Of a stretch of DNA of 64,000 bases, positions 40,553-50,647 are shown in pieces. Source of the DNA: Asanoa iriomotensis (GTDB taxonomy: Bacteria; Actinomycetota; Actinomycetes; Mycobacteriales; Micromonosporaceae). The notes below the pieces were generated by a model. That model saw only the letters and a list, made by a program, of their open reading frames with translations, made no database searches and was not told the DNA's origin. The stretch spans positions 226,648 to 290,647 of the forward strand of contig NZ_BONC01000002.1 of NCBI RefSeq assembly GCF_016862515.1, given 5' to 3'. Every line of letters begins with the position of its first letter. The stretch's first letter is position 1. A program made the position numbers and the translations under genes.

Positions 40553-40614
40553 AACAAACGTTAACCCGCCGGAAACCAGCCGGGAGGATGCGATTGGTCT
40601 CAATCTCCGGCGCG

Positions 40615-41409
40615 TCAGGACGCCGGTGACCGCCCCAGGCCGGCCAGCGCCGATGTGGCCGGGAGCAGGGCGTGTGCCCAGACCCGGTAGCCGTCGGCCG
40701 ACGGGTGGAAGCCGTCGTAGCAGAGCGTGCCCGCGTCGGCGCGGAACACCGCGCCCGTCTCGGCGGCCAGGTCGACCACCGCGCCGCCGGCCGCCCGGAC
40801 CGCCCGGCCCTGCGCGGCCGCCGTCTGCCGGCCCCACCAGCCGGCGATCTCCCGCAGCGGCTGGTCGATGGCCCGCGCCGCACCGAGGTCGGGGCAGGTG
40901 CCGACGACCACCTCGACGCCCGCGTCGCGCAGCCGGCGCACCGCGGCCGCCAGGTAGGCGGCCGACTCGCCCGGCCGCCGCAGCGCCGTCGCGTCGTTGG
41001 CGCCGATCAGGATCACGGCCAGGTCGGGCCGCTCGCCGAGCAGCGCCCGCGCCACCTGGGTGGCCAGGTCGGTCGAGCGCGAGCCGGAGACGCCGACCGA
41101 GGAGAGCTGCACGCGCAGGCCCGCCGTGTCGGCGAGCAGGCGGGCGAGCTGGCCGCCGACGGTGTCGCCGACGTCGTCGACGCCGACTCCGAGCGACGTG
41201 GAGTCGCCGAGCAGCACCAGGCGCACCTCGGGCGCACCCTCGCGCCCGACGGCCGTGCGCAGGGCGAGGCCGAGCTGCGGTTGGGCGTAGCGGCGGTTGC
41301 GGGCGGCGACGAACTCGCCGGTCAGCAGCGCCGCGCCGGCGAGCGTGCCGGCGAACAGCGTCAAAGCGGCCGTGCGGCCGATCCGGCCGGCCAGACCGCG
41401 TGACGTCAT
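40615..41409 (-). CDS. Membrane-anchored SGNH hydrolase A
   Basis: 264 residues with an N-terminal membrane helix (about 12-35). Catalytic blocks are GDSTSLGVGVDD (Ser nucleophile), VILIGANDATAL (block III Asn) and DGFHPSADGY (Asp/His). An extracellular lipase/esterase or carbohydrate deacetylase is expected. ATG 41409 overlaps the stop of the upstream paralogue (ATGA), so they are coupled. Confidence 0.9.
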   Translation of the reverse strand: MTSRGLAGRIGRTAALTLFAGTLAGAALLTGEFVAARNRRYAQPQLGLALRTAVGREGAPEVRLVLLGDSTSLGVGVDDVGDTVGGQLARLLADTAGLRVQLSSVGVSGSRSTDLATQVARALLGERPDLAVILIGANDATALRRPGESAAYLAAAVRRLRDAGVEVVVGTCPDLGAARAIDQPLREIAGWWGRQTAAAQGRAVRAAGGAVVDLAAETGAVFRADAGTLCYDGFHPSADGYRVWAHALLPATSALAGLGRSPAS

Positions 41410-42524
41410 GCCAACTCCTCCACCGTGGACGGCTGCGCCTCCTCGCGCTCCGTCTCCTCGCTCGCCGCCTCCAAGGGTAACGTCGGCGCGGCTCCGCGGA
41501 GGTTCCCGAACAGGCGACGGGCGCCGCCCGGACCGGGACCGAACCACGCGGCCGGGCGCCGGCGCAGCTGCGCCCAACGACCCGCCGGGCCCCGGTCGCG
41601 GCCCGCGACCTGGGTGCCGCTGACCTCGGTGCCGGGCTGGCGGGCGGCTTCCTGCGCGGCCTGCGCCAGCGACCGCACGCCCTCGCCGGCGCGCAGCGCG
41701 ACGCCCTCCTCGGGCGCGCCGAACGCGGCCAGCACGGTCGGCAGCATCGCGGCGGCGGCCAGCGCGTAGCCGTCGGCGGACGGGTGGAACCGGTCGAGGC
41801 TGAACATCCGGGCGGGCTCGGCGGCGAACCGGGGACCGAGCAGGTCGCCGAGGGAGACGGTCCAGGCGCCGGCCTCGACGCTGGCCACGGTCTGCGCGGC
41901 CGCGAGCTGGCGGCTCCAGCGGCCGGCCAGCCAGCGCAGCGGCGGCTGGATCGGCTGGATCGTGCCGAGGTCGGGGCAGGTGCCGACGACCACGCGGGCG
42001 CCCGCGGCGCGGAACTTGCGGACCGCGTTGACCAGGTGCCGCACGGCGATGTGGGTGCTGGTGCGGTGGGTGACGTCGTTGCCGCCGATGATGATCACGG
42101 CGAGGTCGGGCTGCGGCGTGCGCTCGAGGGCGGCCTCGACCTGGTGCGGCAGCCCCGCGGAGAGCGCGCCGACCACCGCGTGCCGGTGCAGCCGGACCGG
42201 CCGCTGCAGCCGGCGGGAGACGCCGGTGGCCAGCAGCGCGCCGGGCGTCTCGCGCGGCTTGTGCACGCCGTAACCGGCGGCCGACGAGTCGCCGACCACG
42301 ACCATCTCGATGGGCTCACCGGGGAACCGGGTGCCGTAGACACCGTCACCGCGCGGTGGCGGCTCCTGCGCCTGCGGGATGCGGCGGCGGGCCTGCTCGG
42401 CCTGCCCGACGATGAGCGCGGCGCCGGCCACCGCTCCGAACGCCGTGACCCCCGCACCGACGGCCGTGAACCGCGCGACCGTCCGGGCGGCGGTGCGCCA
42501 GGCCACTGCCTCGGCTGCCCCCAT
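41406..42524 (-). CDS. Membrane-anchored SGNH hydrolase B
   Basis: 372 residues with an N-terminal helix (about 20-42). Blocks are VVVGDSSAAGYGVHK, VIIIGGNDVTHRTS and DRFHPSADGYALA, spaced as in copy A. The C-terminal 130 residues are Arg/Ala/Gly-rich and probably disordered. ATG 42524 has GGGGGG upstream at good spacing; ATG 42539, five codons upstream, is an alternative. With hydrolase A it forms a tandem paralogue pair transcribed toward the thiolase. Confidence 0.9.
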   Translation of the reverse strand: MGAAEAVAWRTAARTVARFTAVGAGVTAFGAVAGAALIVGQAEQARRRIPQAQEPPPRGDGVYGTRFPGEPIEMVVVGDSSAAGYGVHKPRETPGALLATGVSRRLQRPVRLHRHAVVGALSAGLPHQVEAALERTPQPDLAVIIIGGNDVTHRTSTHIAVRHLVNAVRKFRAAGARVVVGTCPDLGTIQPIQPPLRWLAGRWSRQLAAAQTVASVEAGAWTVSLGDLLGPRFAAEPARMFSLDRFHPSADGYALAAAAMLPTVLAAFGAPEEGVALRAGEGVRSLAQAAQEAARQPGTEVSGTQVAGRDRGPAGRWAQLRRRPAAWFGPGPGGARRLFGNLRGAAPTLPLEAASEETEREEAQPSTVEELA

Positions 42525-42683
42525 TGGCGTGCCCCCCATGTGTGATGTATCGGCTACGAGGCTAACGCTGATGCGCTCGAAAAGGTGCTTCCCCGCTCCA
42601 CGAGGCCCGCGAGGTGACAAACCTCGCGGCGATTGGGGGTGGCGCGTTCTGGGCATCATGGTGGGGAAGGAGGTCGAAAGCCG

Positions 42684-43040
42684 ATGGCGAAGACGTTGAA
42701 GCGCACCGCGGCATTCGTCGCGCTGGGCAAGGCCCTGACGGCCGGTGCCCGTGGCGGCCCGGGTGTCGGCACGCGGCTCGCCGCCGTGCCCCGGATGATC
42801 AGAGCGACGAGCCGCGGCGAGTACGACGGCGGCATGCGCCTGGCGTTGATGACCGCCGCGACGATCTACGTCGTCTCCCCGCTCGACTTCGTGCCCGAGG
42901 CGTTCCTGGCCCTGTTCGGGCTGGTCGACGACGTCGTCGCGGTGACCTGGCTGGCCGGCGCCGTGCTGGCCGAGACCGAGCGGTTCCTGGCCTGGGAGGC
43001 CCGCGGCAAGGCCGTCATACCCGGCACCGTGCTTCCCTGA
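42684..43040 (+). CDS. YkvA/DUF1232 family protein
   Basis: 118 residues. The DUF1232 core is GMRLALMTAATIYVVSPLDFVPEAFLALFGLVDDVVAVTWLAGA, with the PLDFVPE motif and two hydrophobic helices. Function unknown. ATG 42684 has a strong GGAAGGAGG. It precedes cbs by about 65 bp. Confidence 0.9.
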   Translation: MAKTLKRTAAFVALGKALTAGARGGPGVGTRLAAVPRMIRATSRGEYDGGMRLALMTAATIYVVSPLDFVPEAFLALFGLVDDVVAVTWLAGAVLAETERFLAWEARGKAVIPGTVLP

Positions 43041-43050
43041 CCTGCGCACG

Positions 43051-43056
43051 TAGGCT
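43051..43056 (+). promoter_or_regulatory. -10-like TAGGCT before cbs
   Basis: TAGGCT sits 48 nt before the cbs GTG and just after the DUF1232 stop. It would give a leader of about 40 nt holding the AGAAGGG ribosome binding site. No clear -35. Confidence 0.35.
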
Positions 43057-43104
43057 GGGATCGACCCGCCGACCGGCGGGGCGGACCCAGAAGGGCACAA
43101 CGCC

Positions 43105-44475
<1,371 letters not shown>

Positions 44476-44496
44476 GCTTTTCTCCAATTTAAGCAT

Positions 44497-44557
44497 TTCG
44501 CGCAAAACGCGAACTCTGTCCTATTCGAGGTGAATACTACCTCTTAGAGGTTTATTC
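44497..44557. promoter_or_regulatory. AT-richer leader with two dyads before the surface protein
   Basis: This stretch is noticeably AT-richer than its surroundings. TTCGCG-CAAAA-CGCGAA forms a hairpin at 44497-44513. A larger imperfect dyad spans 44532-44557: GAATA...ACCTC-TTA-GAGGT...TATTC, ending 21 bp before the start codon. The second dyad could be an operator or a leader hairpin controlling the choice-of-anchor-A gene. Confidence 0.5.
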
Positions 44558-44578
44558 GCTTCGGGGGGCGGTTTTCGC

Positions 44579-46240
44579 ATGGCCAGGAAAGCCAGATGGG
44601 TGGCCGCGGCGGCGATGGGAGCCGTCGCGGCCGGCGCTTCGCTGTGGATGTTGACGCCGGCGGCCGCGACCGGGCCGGTGAACCCGGTCGAGGGCGGGCT
44701 CGGCTTCCTGGTGCTCGTCGAGGACGAGGCGTCGCTCACCGGCGCCGAGAGCGAAGGGCCCCTCGCGGTCGGCGGCGACCTGACCTTCGGCGCCGGCTAC
44801 CGGATCGCCGCCGAGCGCAACGTCCGCGTCGGCGCCGGCGACAGCCCGCTGGTGATCGGCGGCCGGGCCCTGATCGGCGCCCCGCCGGTGGTCGACGCGG
44901 AGGTGCTCAAGGCCGACGGCGCCAGCGTGCTGATCCGTGCCGCGGACCCGCCGGGCCCGGTGCCGGGCGACCGCAAGGCCAGCCTGGCCGCGCAGGACGC
45001 GCTCGACTTCGAGGGCGTGTTCGACACGTTCCGGGAGCGGTCGGCACAGTTCGCCACCTGCACGGCGAACGTGCCGCTGCGCGACTCCGGCGGCGACGTG
45101 CTGGCCCGGCCACTGCGCACGCCCGCCACGCGGGCGTACATCTCGCTGACGCCCAACCGGACCAACGTCCTGCGGCTGACCGGCGACGAGTTCAACAACC
45201 TGTCCGACCTGACCTTCAACACGCAGCCCAGCGCGGCGACCCCGCTGCTGGTCAACGTGGACACCGGCGAGAGCTTCGAGTGGCGGACCGCGAACTTCGC
45301 CGGGGTCAGCGACAACCAGGCGCCGTTCATCCTGATGAACTTCCCGCACGCCACGGCGATCACGCAGGTCGGCACCGACACCGCCGAGGGCACCATCTAC
45401 GCGCCGTACGCCGCGTTCACCGACGTCAACACCGCCAACAACGAAGGCAACGTGGTGGTCAAGAGCTACACGCACGGCACGGCGGCGACCAACGGCGGCG
45501 AGACGCACGACCTGCCCTTCAACACCACGCTGCAGTGCGGGTCGGCGTCGGACGGACTCCGTTCCGCGGGTACGACGTCCGCCGTCCCGCCGACCAAGGC
45601 GGCCACCCGGCCGGCCGCCTCCCCGTCACACCGGCCCCGGCCGCGGCCCACCGCGTCGAGGCACACCGACGACCCGGCTCCGCTCTACAGCAAGCTGCCC
45701 TGGTCGTGGCCGACCGAGCCGGCGTTCATGCCCGAGCCGTCGGACAAGGCGTCCCCGGTCGCGGCGCCCGCGCCCCCGACCGGCGAGCCGTCGGCCCGGC
45801 CGGGCACCGGCGACAGCCCGGCCCCGGACAGCGGCGGTCCGGCCGACGGCGCGGCGCCGACTGGTGATCCCGTCCCGACCGACGAGCCGGCTGATAACGC
45901 GGCGTCCGGCGATCCGGCCGTGACCGCCTTCGACGACCCGGTGCTGGGTGACGGATCCGCGGCCGGCGGTGACCTGGGCGGTGAGCTCGCGGACCCGAGC
46001 CCGTCGGCAACCGCCACGGGCAGCGCGGCGGCCACCCCGTCCGGTAGCGCCGATCCCGCGGTGATCGCCAACTACGGCTCGCTGCCCGGCCAGGGTGGGT
46101 CGGAGGGCGGTCAGGACCTCACTCGCCCGTCGAACGTCCGGCTGGTCATCGCCGGTCTGTCCATCCTGGTGGTGAGCGCCGCGCTGCTGCTGCTCGGCCG
46201 GCGCCGCAAGCGCCGCCGCCACCCCGCACACGCACTCTGA
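44579..46240 (+). CDS. Choice-of-anchor A family surface protein
   Basis: 553 residues. A signal peptide (1-31, cleavage near AAAT), then the choice-of-anchor A domain (about 38-325, starting GGLGFLVLVEDEASLTGAES with VGGDLTFGAGYRIA), a long Pro/Ala/Thr-rich wall-spanning linker, and a C-terminal membrane helix followed by RRRKRRR. No LPxTG or LAxTG is evident, so it is probably membrane-held, not sortase-attached. A role in surface adhesion is inferred. GGGGGG precedes ATG 44579. Confidence 0.85.
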   Translation: MARKARWVAAAAMGAVAAGASLWMLTPAAATGPVNPVEGGLGFLVLVEDEASLTGAESEGPLAVGGDLTFGAGYRIAAERNVRVGAGDSPLVIGGRALIGAPPVVDAEVLKADGASVLIRAADPPGPVPGDRKASLAAQDALDFEGVFDTFRERSAQFATCTANVPLRDSGGDVLARPLRTPATRAYISLTPNRTNVLRLTGDEFNNLSDLTFNTQPSAATPLLVNVDTGESFEWRTANFAGVSDNQAPFILMNFPHATAITQVGTDTAEGTIYAPYAAFTDVNTANNEGNVVVKSYTHGTAATNGGETHDLPFNTTLQCGSASDGLRSAGTTSAVPPTKAATRPAASPSHRPRPRPTASRHTDDPAPLYSKLPWSWPTEPAFMPEPSDKASPVAAPAPPTGEPSARPGTGDSPAPDSGGPADGAAPTGDPVPTDEPADNAASGDPAVTAFDDPVLGDGSAAGGDLGGELADPSPSATATGSAAATPSGSADPAVIANYGSLPGQGGSEGGQDLTRPSNVRLVIAGLSILVVSAALLLLGRRRKRRRHPAHAL

Positions 46241-46258
46241 CCCGGCACCACCCCGGCC

Positions 46259-46291
46259 GAGCCGGCTCCCTTCGGCAGAGGGAGCCGGCTC
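46259..46291. terminator. GC hairpin between convergent genes
   Basis: Thirteen bases (46259-46271) pair perfectly with 46279-46291 around a 7-nt loop, between the surface protein and HtrA-like genes. No T-run follows; it may still end transcription from both sides. Confidence 0.65.
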
Positions 46292-46299
46292 GCCGCTGT

Positions 46300-47265
46300 C
46301 TATCGGGTGCTCAGCTCGGCCGGCACCGCGACCACGTCGACGAAGGCGCCGCGGCGCAGGACGGTGATCGACAGCCGGTTGCCGATCGCCGGGCCGAGCA
46401 TCAGGCGCTGCAGCGACTGCACGTTCTGGATCTGCTGGCCGCCGGCGGTCAGCAGGACGTCGCCCAGGTAGATCCCGGCGACGCCGGCCGGGCTGCCCGG
46501 CACGACCTCGACGACCCGCAGGCCGTTGCGCTGCCCGGTCCGCGCGCTGACCTGCGGCGGCAGCGGCACCGGCACGCCCGCGACGCCCAGCCAGGCCCGG
46601 CGCACCCGGCCGTCCTGGATCAGGTCGCCGATGATCTGCCGGGTGTTGCGGTTGATCGGCACCGCGAGGCCGAGCCCGTACCCGGCGACCGCGGTGTTGA
46701 TCCCGATCACCTGGCCGGCGGAGTCGACCAGGGCGCCGCCGGAGTTGCCCGGGTTCAGCGCCGCGTCGGTCTGGATCACGTCGTCGATCAGCCGGATGGC
46801 CCGGCCCTCGCGGGCCGGCAGCGATCGGCCGAGCCCGGAGACCACGCCCGCGGTGACCGAGCCGGCCAACCCCAGCGGGTTGCCGACGGCCACGACGAGC
46901 TGGCCGATCCGCAGCTTGTCGGCGTCGCCGAGCGGGGCCGGGCGCGCGCCCGGCTGGCGCACCCGCAGCACGGCGAGGTCGGAGAGTGGGTCGCGGCCGA
47001 CCACGTCGAAGGCGGCCTCGGCACCGTCGCCGAAGGTCGCCGTGCCGCCGGTCGAGCCCTCGACCACATGGGCGCTGGTCAGGAGAAAGCCGTCGTCGGT
47101 GAAGGTCACCGCCGACCCCGCGCCGGCGCCGCGGCTGGTGCGCACCGAGACCGCGGCCACGCTGGGCAGGATCTGTGCGGCCACCGTCGTGACGACCCGC
47201 GAGTACGCGTCGAGCGCGGCGTCGTCGCGCTCCGGTCCGTTCGGTTCGGTATCCACGCCTTCCAC
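46300..47265 (-). CDS. HtrA-like serine protease with PDZ domain
   Basis: 321 residues. Trypsin-like domain with His66 (TSAHVVEG), Asp96 (DPLSDLAVL) and Ser175 (NPGNSGGAL), followed by one PDZ domain (about 215-315). No signal peptide or membrane helix is seen in the first 40 residues, unlike most actinobacterial HtrA proteins, so this would be cytoplasmic unless the true start differs. GTG 47265 is used; GTG 47256 is possible. It lies 45 bp after the class V enzyme, on the same strand. Confidence 0.9.
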   Translation of the reverse strand: MEGVDTEPNGPERDDAALDAYSRVVTTVAAQILPSVAAVSVRTSRGAGAGSAVTFTDDGFLLTSAHVVEGSTGGTATFGDGAEAAFDVVGRDPLSDLAVLRVRQPGARPAPLGDADKLRIGQLVVAVGNPLGLAGSVTAGVVSGLGRSLPAREGRAIRLIDDVIQTDAALNPGNSGGALVDSAGQVIGINTAVAGYGLGLAVPINRNTRQIIGDLIQDGRVRRAWLGVAGVPVPLPPQVSARTGQRNGLRVVEVVPGSPAGVAGIYLGDVLLTAGGQQIQNVQSLQRLMLGPAIGNRLSITVLRRGAFVDVVAVPAELSTR

Positions 47266-47310
47266 AACACCGGGTGACCGGCGGGGATGCCGCGGTTCGG
47301 CGAGATTCGC

Positions 47311-49017
47311 TCAGAGCGAACGCGCGACGCCCTCGGGCTCGGCGCCCAGGCACACAGCGGGCAGGTCGAACCAGCGCAGCGCCTCGAAACCGGGCGAGAC
47401 CGCCAGCGCGCCGGCGCCCTCGCCGTTCCCGCTGCCGTCGTACCCCTGGAAGATCGTCCTGGCCTCCGCCAGATAGCCCGGCAGCGCCTCCTCGGGGGCG
47501 CGTTCCGCGGGCGCCGCGTCCGCCCACCGCACGCCATCCGCGTCGAAGGCCAGCCCGGTCAGCCGCAGCGCCGGCTCGGCGAGCCCGCGGCGGTGCCGCC
47601 AGAGACCGGAGTGCGGGTCGAACCGGTAGTCCGGCAGCAGCTTCCAGCCTTCCCGGGCGACCAGGTCGACCGCCTCGACGATGTAGCGGCAGACCACGTC
47701 GGTCAGGAAGTAGTTGAAGCTGACCCGGACCCAGCCGGGCTTGATCCCCTCGCAGCCGGCCATCACCTCCTGCTCGAACCGGTGCGAGCGGTCGAGGTCG
47801 ATGCCGAGCAGCCGGTGGCCGTAGGGCCCGGCGCACGAGCAGCCGCCCCGGGACTGGATGCCGAACAGGTCGTTGAGCAGTGCCACGACGAAGTTGTGGT
47901 GCAGGTAGCGGCCGCCGGGCCGGCGCACGACGAAGGACAGGATGGACAGCCGGTCGGCGTGGGGGTTGCCGAGCACGCCGACCGCGGGGTTGGCCGCCCA
48001 AGCGTCCATCGCCATCCGGCGGAACCGCTCCTCCTGCGCCCGGATCAGGTCGGTGCCGACGGCCTGCTTGAGCGCGAACACCAGGCCCGCGCGGATCGAC
48101 TCGACGATCGCCGGGGTGCCGCCCTCCTCGCGGTGTGCGGGGTCGCTCAGGTAGTGGTGCTCGACGGCGTTGACGTAGTCGACGGTGCCGCCGCCCGGCA
48201 CGGTCGGCACCCGGTTGCGCAGCAGGTGCCGGCGGACGACCAGCACGCCGGGCGTGCCGGGACCGCCGACGAACTTGTGCGGCGAGAGGAAGATCGCGTC
48301 CTTGCCGGCCATGTCGATGTCCACGTACGGGCCGGCGGCGGCGTAGTCCCAGCAGGCCAGCGCGCCGTGCTCGTGCAGCAGCGCGGAGATCGCGGTGGCG
48401 TCGGTGATGATCCCGGTGACGTTGGAGGCGGCCGAGAACGAGCCGATCTTGAGTGGCCGGTCGGCGTGCCGGGCCAGTTCGGCGGCCAGCGCCGCACAGT
48501 CGACGTGCCCGTCGGCGTCCTCGGGGACGACCACCACGTCGGCGATCGACTCGCGCCAGGGCAGCTCGTTGGAGTGGTGCTCGTAGGGGCCGATGAAGAC
48601 CACCGGCCGCTGCTCGGGCGGGATCAGCCGGCCCAGCCCGTACGCGTCGTCGAGCTCCGCCGGAAGCCGGATGCCGAGGATCCGGACGAGCTTGTCGATG
48701 GCGCCGGTCGCGCCGGAACCGGCGAAGATCACCACGGTGTCCGCGTCGCCGCCGACCGCGTCCCGGATCACCGCCCGGGCGTCCTCGCGCAACCGCGTCG
48801 TCTGCCGCCCGGTGCCGGACGACTCGGTGTGCGTGTTGGCGTACCGGGGGAGCACCTCGTGCCGGATGAAGTCCTCGACGAAGGTGAGCGCCCGCCCCGA
48901 GGCGGTGTAGTCGGCATAGGTCACCCGGCGCGGCCCATAGGGCCCCCACATCACCTGGTCATCGCCGATGACGCCTTCTCGTACCAGGCGTAGCAGCGGC
49001 GGCTCTGCCGTGCTCAT
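47311..49017 (-). CDS. Class V aminotransferase-fold PLP enzyme (cysteine desulfurase-like)
   Basis: 568 residues. Fold-type I PLP core of class V: PYEHHSNELPWRE near 145-155, PLP Lys248 in LSPHKFVGG, and a GGCSCAG motif with Cys393 and Cys395 where desulfurases have their catalytic Cys. It is far longer than NifS/SufS (about 400), with an extra C-terminal domain of about 120 residues. Whether it releases sulfur from cysteine is not certain. A CATACT element lies 6 nt before ATG 49017. Confidence 0.85.
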   Translation of the reverse strand: MSTAEPPLLRLVREGVIGDDQVMWGPYGPRRVTYADYTASGRALTFVEDFIRHEVLPRYANTHTESSGTGRQTTRLREDARAVIRDAVGGDADTVVIFAGSGATGAIDKLVRILGIRLPAELDDAYGLGRLIPPEQRPVVFIGPYEHHSNELPWRESIADVVVVPEDADGHVDCAALAAELARHADRPLKIGSFSAASNVTGIITDATAISALLHEHGALACWDYAAAGPYVDIDMAGKDAIFLSPHKFVGGPGTPGVLVVRRHLLRNRVPTVPGGGTVDYVNAVEHHYLSDPAHREEGGTPAIVESIRAGLVFALKQAVGTDLIRAQEERFRRMAMDAWAANPAVGVLGNPHADRLSILSFVVRRPGGRYLHHNFVVALLNDLFGIQSRGGCSCAGPYGHRLLGIDLDRSHRFEQEVMAGCEGIKPGWVRVSFNYFLTDVVCRYIVEAVDLVAREGWKLLPDYRFDPHSGLWRHRRGLAEPALRLTGLAFDADGVRWADAAPAERAPEEALPGYLAEARTIFQGYDGSGNGEGAGALAVSPGFEALRWFDLPAVCLGAEPEGVARSL

Positions 49018-49189
49018 GGGGTCAGTATGTGAGCCCGAAACGGGTTTCCGGATGCGATTGTCAGGGAGCCGCTAGCTCTACAAACCGGATTAATCCGGGA
49101 AGTCGCACACTCTGTCCGATTGCGGGCGACCGCGAGACGGTTCCATATGCGTACGGCGGCCGGCAGGCCGCTGCGATCAAGGGAGACCG

Positions 49190-49468
49190 ATGGTCAGCGT
49201 CGACCATACCGTCTGGGCCACTCCGGACCGCGAAACCGCGCCGGACGACGTCGTCGACCGGCTCCTCTGGCAAGACGCCCGGGACATTCTCGGGCGGCAC
49301 GCACGACCTAGTCGCGACGGCGGCTGTGGCGGCTGCGGCGGGGCTTGGCCCTGCCACTCCCGGCGCGTTGCCGAGCACGCCCTGGCGGCATCCCGTCGCT
49401 CGTGGCGCGAGGGCTGGACGGCACGACACGACCTCAACAGCGTCCGGCGCTTGTTGTCGACCAACTGA
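49190..49468 (+). CDS. Small Cys-motif protein, lineage type
   Basis: 92 residues. The middle carries CGGCGGAWPCHSRR, a CxxCx5C pattern likely to bind zinc; similar short proteins with a CxxC...WPC signature occur in Micromonosporaceae, all of unknown function. AAGGGAG at 49178-49184 sits properly before ATG 49190. It is divergent from the class V PLP enzyme with 172 bp between. Confidence 0.65.
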   Translation: MVSVDHTVWATPDRETAPDDVVDRLLWQDARDILGRHARPSRDGGCGGCGGAWPCHSRRVAEHALAASRRSWREGWTARHDLNSVRRLLSTN

Positions 49469-49648
49469 AGACTCCTTCACCCGCGGTGACCGCCGCGTGC
49501 TCCGCCAGCACTGCGGCACTCCCGCAAACACCCACCCGCGGTCCGAGACCGGCTAGCCTCCGCTGGTCACGATGCCTCCGGCCAGGCATCACCGGCAGCG
49601 GTTGGGTACGGCGGGCGAGGGTGCGTGACCAATCGGTTCCCCCGCATA

Positions 49649-50179
49649 TCAAGGTCGCGCACTCTCGCCCAGCCAGTTGAGCGCATAACGCAACTGGCGG
49701 GTGGGAGCCGCGCCCATCAGTTCTTCCCGTTCCCGGCCGTCGGGCCGCCAGCCGCCCCGCTCGTAGAAGCGCCGGGCGTGCGCGTTGCCGTCGAGCACCC
49801 AGAGCACGGCGCTGCCCCAGCGGTTGTCGCGCATCGTGTCCAGCGCGTCCGCCATCAGCGCCCGGCCGAACCCGCGCCCCTGCGTCGCCGGGTCGAGATG
49901 GATCGCGTACAACTGGCCGACGCCCGCCGTGTGCTCTTCCTCGGGGCCGACATAGCTGAACCCGACCGTCCGCCCGTCATCGACCGCGACCGTCAGCCGA
50001 TGCGTTTCGCTCTCGTACGTGAATCGTTCTCGCCACCATGCCGCCAGCGATTCCGGAGAGAGCGCCTGGAGCCCGGCAATCGGCACGAAGTCTCGATAGG
50101 CGGCAATCCGGGAGTCGTAGTGGAGGGCGCCGATATCGTCGATGTCCACGGCCTGTGCGAGACGTAGTGAGAACGTCAC
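49649..50179 (-). CDS. GNAT family N-acetyltransferase
   Basis: 176 residues. The acetyl-CoA motif AIHLDPATQGRGFGRALMADALD lies near 90-112, with WVLDGNAHARRFYERGGW near 130-145. The GTG start at 50179 begins the conserved fold and has GGAG 9 nt upstream; the frame is open further but unsupported. Substrate unknown. Confidence 0.88.
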   Translation of the reverse strand: MTFSLRLAQAVDIDDIGALHYDSRIAAYRDFVPIAGLQALSPESLAAWWRERFTYESETHRLTVAVDDGRTVGFSYVGPEEEHTAGVGQLYAIHLDPATQGRGFGRALMADALDTMRDNRWGSAVLWVLDGNAHARRFYERGGWRPDGREREELMGAAPTRQLRYALNWLGESARP

Positions 50180-50647
50180 GGAAATGGCTCCATAACGGCT
50201 GTCAGCCGATTGTCTGATCGGATCGATGTAGGTCGTCCGTACGGGTCGCCTTGAGTTTCGCAGAAAGACGGTAGAAATGGGTCGACCCCCGAGGTGCACC
50301 GTGCACGCACGGGCCGGCTGGACTGGGCCGGCACCTCGGGGGTCGGGTGGCTGCTTGTGTTTCGCCGCACCGCTGCCACACGGTCTCGACGAACGGAAAC
50401 TGTCAAGGACAGCGGCTAGCGGGCAGCCACCTCACGAGTCCCAGTGCTATACAAAGCTGGACCACCTCCTTTCCCGTGTATGGCCACGCTATCCACGCGT
50501 CGAGGTGCCGAGCAACGGTTTTTTCTGGGTCATATGCCACTTTTGGCGGCAACACAGAGATCGAATTTTGGTGAGCACCGCGGGATAACGGCGGATGTGA
50601 CCGGTTTTCGGGGGTCGGTCGACCGCGTCGAGGGGGGATCTGACGAC
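50180..50647. other. 468-bp intergenic region with a 14-bp inverted repeat
   Basis: The arms GACCCCCGAGGTGC (50284-50297) and GCACCTCGGGGGTC (50331-50344) are perfect, with 33 nt between, including a smaller inner dyad. From 50440 to 50590 the DNA is clearly AT-richer, with runs such as GGTTTTTTCTGG. No believable gene. It is the divergent upstream region of the GNAT and VWA genes and may hold promoters for both and perhaps a small RNA. Confidence 0.55.

Noticed and set aside
45626..48949. 1107-codon minus-strand frame spanning three genes
   Set aside because: It is out of frame with HtrA and the class V enzyme, which have clear catalytic motifs, and is Arg/Gly-rich noise.
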